The notes below the pieces were generated by a model, which saw nothing but the letters and a program-made list of their open reading frames with translations, searched no databases and was not told the DNA's origin. 64,000 nucleotides of DNA from Streptomyces finlayi (GTDB lineage: Bacteria; Actinomycetota; Actinomycetes; Streptomycetales; Streptomycetaceae). The DNA lies in contig NZ_CP045702.1 of NCBI RefSeq assembly GCF_014216315.1, forward strand, positions 2,604,001 to 2,668,000. Direction: 5' to 3'. The position numbers were made by a program, and so were the translations under genes. Positions 1 through 7,693 of this stretch are shown here, piece by piece. Every line of letters starts with the position of its first letter. The stretch's first letter is position 1.

Positions 1-679
1 CGGACTCCAGCGCTACGGCATACGCGGCGGGCGGCATGACCTCGGCCAGCGCTCGCACCCAGGTCGCGTCCGCCTCCGCATAAGGGCCAAGCCGCCAGGC
101 ATCATGGTCACCGGCGCTGAGCCCCGGCAGCAGCAGCCCGCGCCCCGCCAGGTGCAGGGCGTACAGAGCAGCGTGCCGCCAGCCTGCCGCCGTCTCACCG
201 CACGGCGCATCCGCCTCCACATCCACGGACAAGAGCCAGGGCAGCACCTCGGCCAAGGGTCGCACCACCGCCGACACCATACGCCGACGCGCCCCACGCC
301 CATGCGCGGTAACGATCTCCACGTCCTCGGCCGGCAAACCCACGGGTAGCCGACCGCTCCCCGCGACATGAAACGCCACGCGCCCACCGCGCGGTGGATC
401 CGCCGGCAGAAACACCGCCACACACCCGGACAACACCGACCACTGCTCCCCGGCGAACGCCCGGGACGTAACCCGTTCCCGACCCCCCGCGGACGCAACA
501 GCCGCATGAGCTACGGCAACAGGGGGTACAGCAACACGGGATACCTCGCCACGGGCCGACCCGCGCACGACAGACAGCCGAGGGGCAGGGATCTCGCACC
601 CCGCCTGGTCGTAGTACTGCGTCCGAACCTCATGGCCGTCCTCGTCATCCACGGTCACCACCCGAAATACGGTGGCCAT
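1..679 (-). CDS. SNF2-type helicase, N-terminal part (runs off left edge)
   Basis: An uninterrupted minus-strand frame runs from an ATG at 679 to the window edge (226 residues, 3' end missing). An SD-like GAAGGGA lies about 8 nt upstream. The segment VFLPADPPRGGRVAF near residue 87 and GLSAGDHDAWRLGP near residue 195 match, from memory, the non-catalytic N-terminal region of Streptomyces SNF2/DEAD-like helicases, which precedes the two RecA-like ATPase lobes. No helicase motif lies inside the window, so the family call rests on these N-terminal segments alone. The first 70 residues are not recognised. It faces away from the adjacent toxin-antitoxin pair. Confidence 0.55.
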   Translation of the reverse strand, partial: MATVFRVVTVDDEDGHEVRTQYYDQAGCEIPAPRLSVVRGSARGEVSRVAVPPVAVAHAAVASAGGRERVTSRAFAGEQWSVLSGCVAVFLPADPPRGGRVAFHVAGSGRLPVGLPAEDVEIVTAHGRGARRRMVSAVVRPLAEVLPWLLSVDVEADAPCGETAAGWRHAALYALHLAGRGLLLPGLSAGDHDAWRLGPYAEADATWVRALAEVMPPAAYAVALES

Positions 680-834
680 GCGCCGATCCCTTCGCCTGCC
701 GGCAGACGGGTGGCCCACCCGGATCCACCCCGCCCATCTCGGACACGCAAGCGTACCGGGCCCGGTCGCGCCCCCTTGACAATCGCCCAGAGTTGACCCT
801 GGGACACGACGATGTCGACCTCGACATCCAGCAT
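655..834 (-). CDS. possible 59-residue protein overlapping the helicase start
   Basis: An ATG at 834 opens a short frame ending at a TGA (655-657), 25 bases inside the downstream helicase gene. The first twenty codons have Streptomyces-like third positions, and the product begins MLDVEVDIVV with a basic middle (GARPGPVRLRVRDG). The overlap suggests translational coupling to the helicase. I do not recognise the protein. It could be a chance frame in GC-rich leader DNA. Confidence 0.25.
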   Translation of the reverse strand: MLDVEVDIVVSQGQLWAIVKGARPGPVRLRVRDGRGGSGWATRLPAGEGIGAWPPYFGW

Positions 835-926
835 CGTCCCCCAGCCCGCCTCAACGAGGCATCTGATCGAACAGGGCGGCCTGATTGGGTGATCTTGGCT
901 GGGATGAGCAGCCACCCGGCTCTCTG

Positions 927-965
927 GTACCGAAATCCGTACTGGCAATGTACACTTTTCAGTAC
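927..965. promoter_or_regulatory. phased GTAC array, probable toxin-antitoxin operator
   Basis: Four GTAC cores start at 927, 939, 950 and 962, spaced 12, 11 and 12 bases, about one helical turn. The third is a full TGTACA (949-954), the core hexamer described for the E. coli YefM-YoeB operator. The array ends 36 bases upstream of the antitoxin ATG, so it sits where an autoregulatory operator would overlap the promoter. Binding by the adjacent antitoxin is inferred. Confidence 0.6.
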
Positions 966-1001
966 CATTCGAGGGCGGCCGGAGCGAAAGAGGCAACAGC
1001 A

Positions 1002-1262
1002 ATGACGATCACCGGAACCGAGGCACGGAGGGACTTCTTCCCGTTGCTGAAGAAGGTCAACGACGATCACGCACCGGTGCGGATCGCCTCCAAACAGGGA
1101 AACGCCGTCCTCATGGCAGAGTCCGACTACGAAGCGTGGACGGAGACCATGTACCTGCTCGGCAACGCGCGCACCGCCGCTGAGCTGATGGAGTCCGTTG
1201 CCGAGCTGGACGCCGGACGCGGCACTGTGCGCGACCTGATCGACCCGGAGGCGGCGGAGTGA
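1002..1262 (+). CDS. type II antitoxin, Phd/YefM family
   Basis: An 86-residue protein starting MTITGTEARRDFFPLLKKVN, with a typical YefM/Phd N-terminal DNA-binding fold followed by an acidic C-terminal helix that would wrap the toxin. The ATG at 1002 is preceded by a GAGG nine bases away. Longer in-frame extensions would run into the operator array. The gene overlaps the downstream toxin by four bases (GTGA), the usual coupling. It should repress its own promoter and neutralise the YoeB-like nuclease. Family assignment is by pattern and by partner. Confidence 0.85.
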   Translation: MTITGTEARRDFFPLLKKVNDDHAPVRIASKQGNAVLMAESDYEAWTETMYLLGNARTAAELMESVAELDAGRGTVRDLIDPEAAE

Positions 1263-1528
1263 AGGTCATGTTCTCCACCCGCGCATGGGAGCAGTACGCG
1301 CAGTGGGCCATGACCGACCGGCGCGGCCTCAAGCGCATCAACGTCCTGATCGCGGACATCCAGCGCAACCCCGATGACGGCAACGGCACCGGAAAGCCCG
1401 AGATGCTGAAAGGCGCACTCAAGGACTGGCGCTCGCGGCGCATCACCGAGGAACACCGCCTCGTGTACCGGGCGAGTGGTGACGTACTGGAGATCGCCCG
1501 CGTCTACGGCCACCACACCGACCGCTAG
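1259..1528 (+). CDS. YoeB/Txe-type mRNA interferase toxin
   Basis: An 89-residue RelE-superfamily toxin with a GTG start inside the antitoxin stop. It keeps the YoeB signature: a tryptophan- and tyrosine-containing first helix, INVLIADIQRNP, GKPEMLKG (general-base Glu), WRSRRITEEHRLVY (catalytic Arg) and a C-terminal VYGHH where E. coli YoeB ends in YHY. The catalytic His is kept, but the following conserved Tyr is His and four more residues follow. Members cleave mRNA in the ribosomal A site. Antitoxin and toxin form a complete pair, likely functional. Confidence 0.88.
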   Translation: MKVMFSTRAWEQYAQWAMTDRRGLKRINVLIADIQRNPDDGNGTGKPEMLKGALKDWRSRRITEEHRLVYRASGDVLEIARVYGHHTDR

Positions 1529-2040
1529 CGGGTCAGCCCCTCCCCGGATCGCGCACCGTGCGGTACCGCCTTCACGATCGACAGGAATACGGCTTCTCAA
1601 CACCGAGACGCTGCGCGACTGGATCTGGGCCCGTTTCACCGAAGGTTCCCGTTCCGGTCATCGAGGAGTGGCTCGCGTTCGCAACCACGCACCTCCAACG
1701 CCTCGCCGAAACCGCCTCAGCGCCAAAGCTCCCCACGCCGCCCAAACCCGGCGCCGCCGACCTTGAAACCCTTTCTCCGCGGCTGGAGTCCGTACGGGCC
1801 CCGCTCGTACTGAGCCCCGCTACGGCTCACAACCCACATATTCTCTCCGAAAACGGGCAAAGCCGGACCCATTACCCGCAACTCACCCAGCACCGGTCCG
1901 CGACCCAGCACGGGCGTCCTCGTTCCATCCCAGCACGATCCCAGCACGGGAAAAAACCACGGGCCCGACCTCGAAAGGCCGGGTCCCATCTGACCTGCAT
2001 GTTTGCCAGATCAGCGACGTGGCGCCATGTCACCCACTAC
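1529..2040. other. non-coding or decayed DNA right of the YoeB gene
   Basis: About 510 bases without a convincing gene. A fragment near 1610-1730 reads like a helical protein piece (VIEEWLAFATTHLQRL) but has no start or family match. GGGCCCGACC...GGCCGGGTCCC (about 1960-1988) can form a hairpin and may be a terminator. Third-position bias is weak. The stretch is probably mobile-element debris leading into the first 145-bp repeat. Confidence 0.5.
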
Positions 2041-2185
2041 ACATTGAAGCGGAACGTCTGCGGCCCGATCCTGACCTGCGGCGGAGCCCCGTCCAGGGCT
2101 CTGACCTGGGATTTCCCGGTTGGCATGCGTTGGCTCCCGACGGCCGTTTACGGGTGCCCTGCGGACTGGCTGCGGACTGGCCGGG
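2041..2185 (+). repeat. 145-bp direct repeat, copy 1
   Basis: Aligns without gaps to 3433-3577 with 22 mismatches (about 85% identity). It begins ACATTGAAGCGGAA, one mismatch from the 14-bp sequence in the 3' end of ychF (3928-3941), and ends with the internally repeated CTGCGGACTGGCTGCGGACTGG. The two copies bound the CPCC fragment and the RHH/PIN pair. Probably the end sequence of a related integrative element, left behind at two successive insertions. Confidence 0.75.
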
Positions 2186-2434
2186 CAGGAGAGCGACTCC
2201 TACCCCTGCCCGTGCTGCGGGAACCGCGTGCTGGACGCGATGCCCGGCTCGTACGAGATCTGCCCCGTCTGCTTCTGGGAGGACGACGGGGTCCAGTTCC
2301 GCTGGCCGACCATGGCAGGCGGGGCTAACAAGGTCTCCCTGCCCCCCTTCGAAGCCACCGAAGCGCCGGTCGGCGACAACATCTTCGTCACCCCCACCTG
2401 GATCGACCGCACCGGTCTACACCCGGAGAGGTGA
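2120..2434 (+). pseudogene. truncated CPCC-type cysteine-rich protein
   Basis: The frame enters from the 145-bp repeat and, from about 2190, reads YPCPCCGNRVLDAMPGSYE then CPVCFWEDDGVQ, the hallmark of the small CPCC domain family with two CxxC pairs (probable zinc ligands). After GGANKVSL the sequence no longer follows the family (the usual EAQxNY segment is missing), and the native start is replaced by repeat sequence. Both ends therefore look rearranged, so I call it a broken gene. CPCC genes are small accessory genes of unknown function. Confidence 0.6.
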
Positions 2435-2652
2435 CCCATGCTGTCCCAGCACCCCGAGGAAATCGCCTACGGCTACGTGATCGAGCGCTACGTGACGAGG
2501 AAGAACTCGGACCGCCGACGCTACAGCGAACTGAGCAGCCGTCGTGTCCTGCTGCCCGGGTGGCCACGTGCCGAACGGGCGCCGAGCTGCACGGTCTGCG
2601 GGCCACGGCCATTTACACCCGAACCCTTACGACCGCCGGTAGCATCGACACC
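2435..2652 (+). other. spacer with a possible short gene fragment
   Basis: A frame from ATG 2438 starts MLSQHPEEIAYGYVIERYVT and looks protein-like for about 35 residues, then becomes low-quality and runs past the antitoxin start. I recognise no family and treat it as a remnant. The last 60 bases should contain the promoter of the downstream pair (AT-richer TTTACA and TAGCAT are present but poorly spaced). Confidence 0.3.
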
Positions 2653-2904
2653 ATGAGCAGTAGTAAGAAGTACTCGATCAGCCTGCCCGAGGATCTCGCC
2701 GAGGCCGTACGCACCCACGTCGGCCCCGGCGGCTTCTCCGCCTACGTCGCCGAAGCCCTCGAACAGCGGGTCGCCATGGACAAGCTCCGGGAGATCGTCG
2801 CCGACTTCGAGACCGACAATGACGAGCTCACCCGCGAGGAGGTCGAGGCCGCCCGCGCGCTGCTGCGCCATGACCACCGGCAGGTCGGCGGAGCCGCCGC
2901 CTGA
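2653..2904 (+). CDS. ribbon-helix-helix antitoxin of a PIN toxin pair
   Basis: An 83-residue protein starting MSSSKKYSISLPEDLAEAVR, the beta-strand plus helix of a ribbon-helix-helix repressor, followed by GGFSAYVAEAL (second helix) and an acidic, helical C-terminus suited to binding a toxin. The chosen ATG is the first that keeps the RHH domain intact. Its TGA overlaps the next ATG by one base (TGATG). Expected to repress its own operon and block the PIN nuclease. RHH antitoxins are standard VapB-type partners. Confidence 0.8.
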   Translation: MSSSKKYSISLPEDLAEAVRTHVGPGGFSAYVAEALEQRVAMDKLREIVADFETDNDELTREEVEAARALLRHDHRQVGGAAA

Positions 2905-3296
2905 TGCCCGGCACCCTACTGCTCGACAGCGAAGGCCTTTCGAAGCTCTACCGCAAGGACCGCACCGTCATGGCACTGGTCCAAGCGGCATCGGAGGAGG
3001 GCGTCCGCGTGGCCACAAGCGCCATGACCACCCTGGAGGCCGACTACGAGCGCATCCATCCCGCTCGCATCAGGTGGGTCCTCTCCCGCGTCGGCGTTCA
3101 CGACGTCACCAGGGAGATCACCGACCAGGCCGCGGCCCTCCTGCGCACCCACCATATCCACGGCCACAAGTACGCCATCGACGCCGCCTTCGCCGTTATC
3201 GCACGCACCTCTCCCCAGCCGGTCACCGTCCTGACCTCCGATCCCGAGGACCTGACACTCCTGTGCGGCTCCACGGTAGAGGTCATCAAAGTCTGA
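2904..3296 (+). CDS. PIN-domain ribonuclease toxin, VapC-like
   Basis: A 130-residue PIN-domain protein. The acidic metal-binding residues are visible in order: LLLDSEGL (Asp8), TTLEAD (Glu in the mid 40s), HKYAIDAAFAVIA (Asp near 93) and LTSDPEDL (Asp near 111). Length and motif spacing are normal for a VapC-like Mg2+-dependent RNase that cuts tRNA or rRNA. Coupled by a one-base overlap to the RHH antitoxin. Lies between the two 145-bp repeats, so it is probably cargo of an integrated element. The RNA target cannot be told from sequence. Confidence 0.85.
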   Translation: MPGTLLLDSEGLSKLYRKDRTVMALVQAASEEGVRVATSAMTTLEADYERIHPARIRWVLSRVGVHDVTREITDQAAALLRTHHIHGHKYAIDAAFAVIARTSPQPVTVLTSDPEDLTLLCGSTVEVIKV

Positions 3297-3432
3297 ACGC
3301 CGATCGCAGTCGTAGCGACCAGACCCGTCACCAACACCTCAGCGCGTTGCGGGACGAGGACTCCGCACGGACAAACACCCGTGTCCGGCCCACCAACAAG
3401 CGGGCTGGACACATTCTTTGATGGGGCGTCAC

Positions 3433-3577
3433 ACGTTGAAGCGGAATGTCTGCGAGCTGAATCTGACCTGCGGCGGAGTCGTCTTCAGTGCTCTGAGCTG
3501 GGGTTTTCGCGTTGGCATGCGTTGGCTTCCGACGACCGTTTACGGGTGTCCTGCGGACTGACTGCGGACTGGCCGGG
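3433..3577 (+). repeat. 145-bp direct repeat, copy 2
   Basis: Second copy of the repeat at 2041-2185. It begins with ACGTTGAAGCGGAA, identical over 14 bases to 3928-3941 in the ychF 3' end. It directly precedes the integrase fragment. The leading segment 3297-3432 holds no gene that I can see. Confidence 0.75.
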
Positions 3578-3599
3578 TACCCCCGAGGCAAAGATATCC

Positions 3600-3815
3600 A
3601 TGGCACCCCAGCATCACTACGCCAGCCTGCTGATCAAGCGCGGCGAGTTCGTGAAGACGGTCTCCGAGCGTCTCGGCCACACCAACGCGGCTATGACGTT
3701 GAACATCTACACCCACCTGTGGCCCGACTCCGAGGAACGGACCCGGGCCGCCGTCGACAAGGCGTACGCGGACCAGCCCGCCGATGCCCAGCCACAGGCC
3801 GACGAGGCGGCGTAA
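3600..3815 (+). pseudogene. tyrosine-integrase C-terminal fragment
   Basis: Seventy-one residues matching the end of an actinobacterial phage-type integrase: HHYASLLIKRGEFVKTVSE, then RLGHTNAAMTLNIYTHLWP with the active-site Tyr in IYTHLWP, then the common DSEERTRAAVD tail. The N-terminal arm-binding and core domains, including the first catalytic Arg, are absent, and upstream sequence is the 145-bp repeat. The gene is therefore dead. Its position beside the ychF 3' end is typical for the integrase of an element inserted there. Confidence 0.85.
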
Positions 3816-3923
3816 CCGCTACCCCGCGTGCCGGACCCGTCCAGCACGCTGCGGACTCCGAGCGGACCGCAAAGGCCGCCCAACCCGCTCCGCCGCAGGT
3901 CAGACGGCCTTTCGCCGAACGTA

Positions 3924-5012
3924 TTAGACGTTGAAGCGGAACTCCACGACGTCGCCGTCCTGCATCACGTAGTCCTTGCCCTCCATGCGGGCCTTGCCCT
4001 TCGCGCGGGCCTCGGCCACCGAGCCCGTTTCGATCAGGTCCTCGTAGGAGATGATCTCCGCCTTGATGAAGCCCTTCTGGAAGTCGGTGTGGATCACACC
4101 GGCCGCCTCGGGGGCCGTCGCGCCCTTCTTGATCGTCCAGGCGCGGGTTTCCTTCGGACCTGCCGTGAGGTAGGTCTGGAGGCCCAGGATGTCGAAGCCG
4201 ACACGGCCGAGCGTGGCCAGGCCGGGCTCTTCCTGGCCCATCGACTGGAGCAGCTCCAGGGCCTCGTCGTCGTCGAGCTCGATCAGCTCGGACTCGATCT
4301 TGGCGTTCAGGAAGATCGCCTCGGCCGGGGCGACCAGGGCCCGCTGCTCGTTCTTGAAGTCCTCGTCGACCAGTTCGTCCTCGTCGACGTTGAAGACGTA
4401 CAGGAACGGCTTCGTCGTCAGCAGGTGGAGCTCGTGCAGGAGGCGACCCTTCTCCGTGTCCGCGGTGATGCCCGCGGCGAACAGGGTCTGGCCGGCCTCC
4501 ATGATCTTCTGGGCCTCCTCGACCACGGCGAGGACCGCGACCTTCTCCTTCTGGAGGCGGGACTCCTTCTGGAGGCGCGGGATCTGCTTCTCGACGGACT
4601 GGAGGTCGGCGAGGATCAGCTCCGTGTTGATCGTCTCGATGTCGTCCTTCGGCGAGACCTTGCCGTCGACGTGGACGACGTTCTCGTCCTTGAAGGCCCG
4701 GATGACCTGGCAGATCGCGTCGGACTCGCGGATGTTCGCGAGGAACTTGTTGCCCAGGCCCTCGCCCTCGCTCGCGCCGCGCACGATGCCCGCGATGTCG
4801 ACGAAGTCGACTGTGGCGGGCAGCAGCTTCTGCGAGCCGAAGATCTCGGCCAGCTTGTGCAGGCGCGGGTCCGGGACGCCCACGACGCCCACGTTCGGCT
4901 CGATCGTGGCGAACGGGTAGTTGGCCGCCAGCACGTCGTTCTTGGTCAGGGCGTTGAACAGGGTCGACTTGCCGACATTCGGCAGACCGACGATTCCGAT
5001 CGTGAGCGACAC
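3924..5012 (-). CDS. ychF: redox-regulated ATPase YchF (Obg-like)
   Basis: A 362-residue P-loop NTPase of the translation-factor-related Obg/HflX superfamily. It starts with GTG at 5012, giving VSLTIGIVGLPNVGKSTLFN with an AGGAAG ribosome site upstream. An earlier in-frame start would add an unrelated 48 residues. The Walker A (GLPNVGKS), a long coiled-coil insert, NVDEDEL in place of NKxD (explaining ATP preference in this family) and the C-terminal TGS-like domain ending VEFRFNV are present. YchF binds ribosomes and modulates stress responses. Its last codons coincide with a short sequence repeated twice downstream (see the island finding). Confidence 0.96.
   Translation of the reverse strand: MSLTIGIVGLPNVGKSTLFNALTKNDVLAANYPFATIEPNVGVVGVPDPRLHKLAEIFGSQKLLPATVDFVDIAGIVRGASEGEGLGNKFLANIRESDAICQVIRAFKDENVVHVDGKVSPKDDIETINTELILADLQSVEKQIPRLQKESRLQKEKVAVLAVVEEAQKIMEAGQTLFAAGITADTEKGRLLHELHLLTTKPFLYVFNVDEDELVDEDFKNEQRALVAPAEAIFLNAKIESELIELDDDEALELLQSMGQEEPGLATLGRVGFDILGLQTYLTAGPKETRAWTIKKGATAPEAAGVIHTDFQKGFIKAEIISYEDLIETGSVAEARAKGKARMEGKDYVMQDGDVVEFRFNV
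3928..3941. other. putative attachment-site core in the ychF 3' end
   Basis: ACGTTGAAGCGGAA is part of the last ychF codons. The same 14 bases open repeat copy 2 at 3433 and, with one mismatch, copy 1 at 2041. With an integrase remnant between, this looks like attB/attL/attR-type duplication from insertion at the gene's 3' end, which would leave ychF intact. The core is short and the interpretation is inferred. Confidence 0.4.
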
Positions 5013-5217
5013 TTTGGCGACTTCCTGGAGTAAGGATGAAGGAGAGAGGGTCCAGTTTACGGGCGGGGCCGGGCAGGCAGCCACGGGCCGGGCAGCGGAC
5101 CGGCACAGGGCCGAACAGGGTGCGTTTCGGCCGTGTGACATCGAACTCAACGCCAAGCTCGGCCAAAGCGCGTGTCCAACGCCTGATTCCTGCCGTCGCG
5201 CGACCTACGTTGTGCTG

Positions 5218-5820
5218 GTGGAGCAGCCCAGGACACGTCCCCCGCAGCGCAGGCAGCCTCAGCGGCAGGCCCCGCTGACCCCGCAGGCCACGGCCGGTGA
5301 GACCGCCGCCGTCTACCAGGTGACGGGTGCGCCCGGGGCCCGGCCCCGGGCGGTGTCGCCCGTCGTGGCGGCCCTGCGGAAGTTTCCCAATCCCCGGCTG
5401 ACCGGCATCGGGGCGGGGCTCTTCGCCGCCCTCACCATGTTCGTGCTGGCCTGCCTCGACCGGCTGCTGTTCGGCAGCTCCGAAACGGTGTACGGGCTGC
5501 TGTTCCTGCCGGTCAGCGCGCTGACCGCGCTCTGGGTGCGGCCCGCCGACCTGGTCACGGCGCCGATCAGCGTACCGATCGCGTTCGCCGTCGGAGTGAT
5601 CCCGATCTCCGGCGGCTCCGGTGGCTTCGGCGGGCAGACGATGGCGCTCGTCACAGCCCTCGCCGTCCATGCCGGCTGGCTGTACGGGGGCACGCTCGTC
5701 GCCGGTCTCATCGCGAGCGTCCGCAAGGTCCGGCACATGCGTCAGCGGCACCTGCTGCGCGCCGCGCAGGCCGCACGCGCGGTACAGGGCGTGCGGCGGC
5801 CTCAGCAGCCGCAGGCGTAA
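5218..5820 (+). CDS. DUF6542 membrane protein
   Basis: About 200 residues: a proline/arginine/glutamine-rich N-terminus (from EQPRTRPPQR) followed by four hydrophobic segments (around LTGIGAGLFAALTMFVLACL, YGLLFLPVSALTALWV, TAPISVPIAFAVGVI and ALVTALAVHAGWLYGG) and a basic tail. This is the architecture of the actinobacterial DUF6542 family, of unknown function. Start is either GTG 5212 or GTG 5218. No clear ribosome site is visible, so a leaderless mRNA is possible. Divergent from ychF across a 205-base gap that must hold both promoters. Confidence 0.75.
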   Translation: MEQPRTRPPQRRQPQRQAPLTPQATAGETAAVYQVTGAPGARPRAVSPVVAALRKFPNPRLTGIGAGLFAALTMFVLACLDRLLFGSSETVYGLLFLPVSALTALWVRPADLVTAPISVPIAFAVGVIPISGGSGGFGGQTMALVTALAVHAGWLYGGTLVAGLIASVRKVRHMRQRHLLRAAQAARAVQGVRRPQQPQA

Positions 5821-5830
5821 GCCGGCCGGG

Positions 5831-6577
5831 TCAGGAACCGGCGCTCTTCGAGGCGGCCATCGCGGCGCCCACGATGCCCGCGTTGTTCTGGAGCTCGGCC
5901 GGGACCATCTCCGCCCGCACGTGCTCGATCAGGGGGAGGAACTTCTCCGCCTTGCGGCTCACCCCACCGCCGATGATGAACAGCTCGGGCGAGAACAGCA
6001 TCTCCACGTGGACCAGGTACTTCTGCACCCGGTGCGCCCAGTGCTGCCAGCTCAGGTCCTCGTCCTCCTTGGCCTTCGTGGAGGCGCGCTTCTCGGCGTC
6101 GTAACCGTGCAGCTCCAGATGGCCCAGCTCGGTGTTGGGGACGAGCAGGCCGTCCGTGAAGACCGCGCTGCCGATGCCCGTACCGAAGGTCAGCACGATG
6201 ACCGTGCCCTTGCGCCCGCGGCCCGCTCCGAACGCCATCTCGGCCATACCGGCCGCGTCGGCGTCGTTGAGGACCGTGACCGGCCGGCCGATCCGTTCGC
6301 CGAGGAGGGTGCGGGCGTCCGTGTCGATCCAGCCCTTGTCGACGTTGGCCGCGGTCCGGGTGATGCCGTCCGTGACGACCCCCGGGAAGGTGATCCCGAT
6401 CGGCCCCTGCCAGTCGAAATGGCCGACCACCTCGGCCACGCGGTCGGCCACGCCGTCGGGCGTGGCCGGTTGCGGTGTCAGCACCTTGTGGCGCTCCTGC
6501 GCCAGGTCTCCGCGGTCCAGGTCCACGGGAGCACCCTTGATCCCAGAGCCGCCGATGTCCACGCCGAAGATCTGCAT
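5831..6577 (-). CDS. ppgK: polyphosphate glucokinase
   Basis: A 248-residue ROK-family sugar kinase that phosphorylates glucose using polyphosphate (and often ATP). MQIFGVDIGGSGIKGA is the phosphate-binding start, followed by LTFGTGIGSA, the catalytic Asp in TVLNDADAAGMAE, and PNTELGHLELHG in the sugar-binding region. The long basic SRKAEKFLPLIEH tail is typical of PpgK. I take ATG 6577 as start. GTG 6586 three codons upstream is the alternative. Convergent with the DUF6542 gene, ten bases apart. Confidence 0.94.
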   Translation of the reverse strand: MQIFGVDIGGSGIKGAPVDLDRGDLAQERHKVLTPQPATPDGVADRVAEVVGHFDWQGPIGITFPGVVTDGITRTAANVDKGWIDTDARTLLGERIGRPVTVLNDADAAGMAEMAFGAGRGRKGTVIVLTFGTGIGSAVFTDGLLVPNTELGHLELHGYDAEKRASTKAKEDEDLSWQHWAHRVQKYLVHVEMLFSPELFIIGGGVSRKAEKFLPLIEHVRAEMVPAELQNNAGIVGAAMAASKSAGS

Positions 6578-6615
6578 GCGCTCCACCGTACGGGCAGGCG
6601 GGGCCTCGCGCCCGG

Positions 6616-7596
6616 CTACTGGCCGGAGAGTTCCGCGGCCTCGGCCCTGAGGTCGCGGCGGAGCTCCTTGGGAAGGGAGAAGGTGATCGACTCATCGGCC
6701 GTCTTCACCGTCTCGACGTCGGCGTAACCCCGCTCGGTCAGCCACTCCAGTACGCCGTCCACGAGCACGTCGGGGACGGAGGCGCCGGAGGTGAGGCCCA
6801 CCGTCGTGACGCCCTCCAGCCACGCCTCGTCGATCTCGTGTGCGAAGTCGACCAGATGGGCGGCGGGGGCGCCCGCGTCGAGGGCGACCTCGACCATGCG
6901 GATCGAGTTCGAGGAGTTCTTGGAGCCGACGACGATGACCAGTTCGGCCTCCTCGGCCAGCTTCTTCACCGCGATCTGACGGTTCTGCGTGGCATAGCAG
7001 ATGTCGTCGCTGGGCGGCGAGAGGAGGTTCGGGAACTTCTCCTTGAGGGCGTCGACCGTCTCCATCGTCTCGTCGACGGAAAGCGTCGTCTGGGACAGCC
7101 AGACGACCTTCGACTCATCGCGGACGGAGACGTTGGCGACGTCCTCGGGGCCGTCGACCAGCGTGATGTGGTCGGGCGCCTCGCCACTGGTGCCGATGAC
7201 TTCCTCGTGGCCCTCGTGGCCGATCAGGAGGATGTCGTAGTCCTCCTTGGCGAAGCGGACGGCTTCCTTGTGGACCTTGGTCACCAGGGGGCACGTGGCG
7301 TCGATCGTGGCGAGCTTGCGCTCGGCGGCCTCGGCATGGACGGTCGGCGCGACCCCGTGCGCGGAGAACATCACGATGGATCCCTCGGGGACCTCCGCGG
7401 TGACGTCGACGAAGATCGCGCCCTTCTTCTCCAGCGTCTGGACGACGTACTTGTTGTGCACGATCTCGTGGCGCACGTAGATCGGGGCCCCGTACTGCTC
7501 CAGGGCCTTCTCGACGGCGATCACGGCACGGTCCACGCCCGCGCAGTAGCCACGAGGAGCGGCGAGCAGGACACGGCGTGCAGGCGTTGCAGTCAT
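6616..7596 (-). CDS. ispH: 4-hydroxy-3-methylbut-2-enyl diphosphate reductase
   Basis: A 326-residue IspH (LytB), last enzyme of the MEP isoprenoid pathway, making IPP and DMAPP. The three conserved cysteines of the 4Fe-4S cluster are visible: APRGYCAGVDRA, IDATCPLVTKVH and ICYATQNRQ. The catalytic TSGASVPD loop is present near the C-terminus. ATG 7596 is chosen because the family begins a few residues before the APRGYC motif. Its product feeds undecaprenyl phosphate synthesis, for which a prenyl transferase gene lies at 53.8 kb. Confidence 0.96.
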   Translation of the reverse strand: MTATPARRVLLAAPRGYCAGVDRAVIAVEKALEQYGAPIYVRHEIVHNKYVVQTLEKKGAIFVDVTAEVPEGSIVMFSAHGVAPTVHAEAAERKLATIDATCPLVTKVHKEAVRFAKEDYDILLIGHEGHEEVIGTSGEAPDHITLVDGPEDVANVSVRDESKVVWLSQTTLSVDETMETVDALKEKFPNLLSPPSDDICYATQNRQIAVKKLAEEAELVIVVGSKNSSNSIRMVEVALDAGAPAAHLVDFAHEIDEAWLEGVTTVGLTSGASVPDVLVDGVLEWLTERGYADVETVKTADESITFSLPKELRRDLRAEAAELSGQ

Positions 7597-7693
7597 GCGT
7601 CCCATCGTAAGGCCGTACCGAACAGGCGCGGGTCCGGCCGGGTCGCAAGACTGGGGCATCACGCGCATACCCGGACGGGACGACGGAGGGTTC

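Noticed and set aside
777..782. TTGACA as a -35 box on the plus strand
   Set aside because: No -10-like hexamer at acceptable spacing, and it lies over 200 bases from the antitoxin start.
2438..2656. 72-residue gene before the RHH antitoxin
   Set aside because: Only the first half looks protein-like, there is no family match, and it overlaps the antitoxin start. Treated as a remnant.
3691..5751. 686-residue minus-strand frame across ychF
   Set aside because: It is an out-of-frame shadow of ychF: Arg/Gly-rich with no family motifs, while the ychF frame has complete NTPase motifs.
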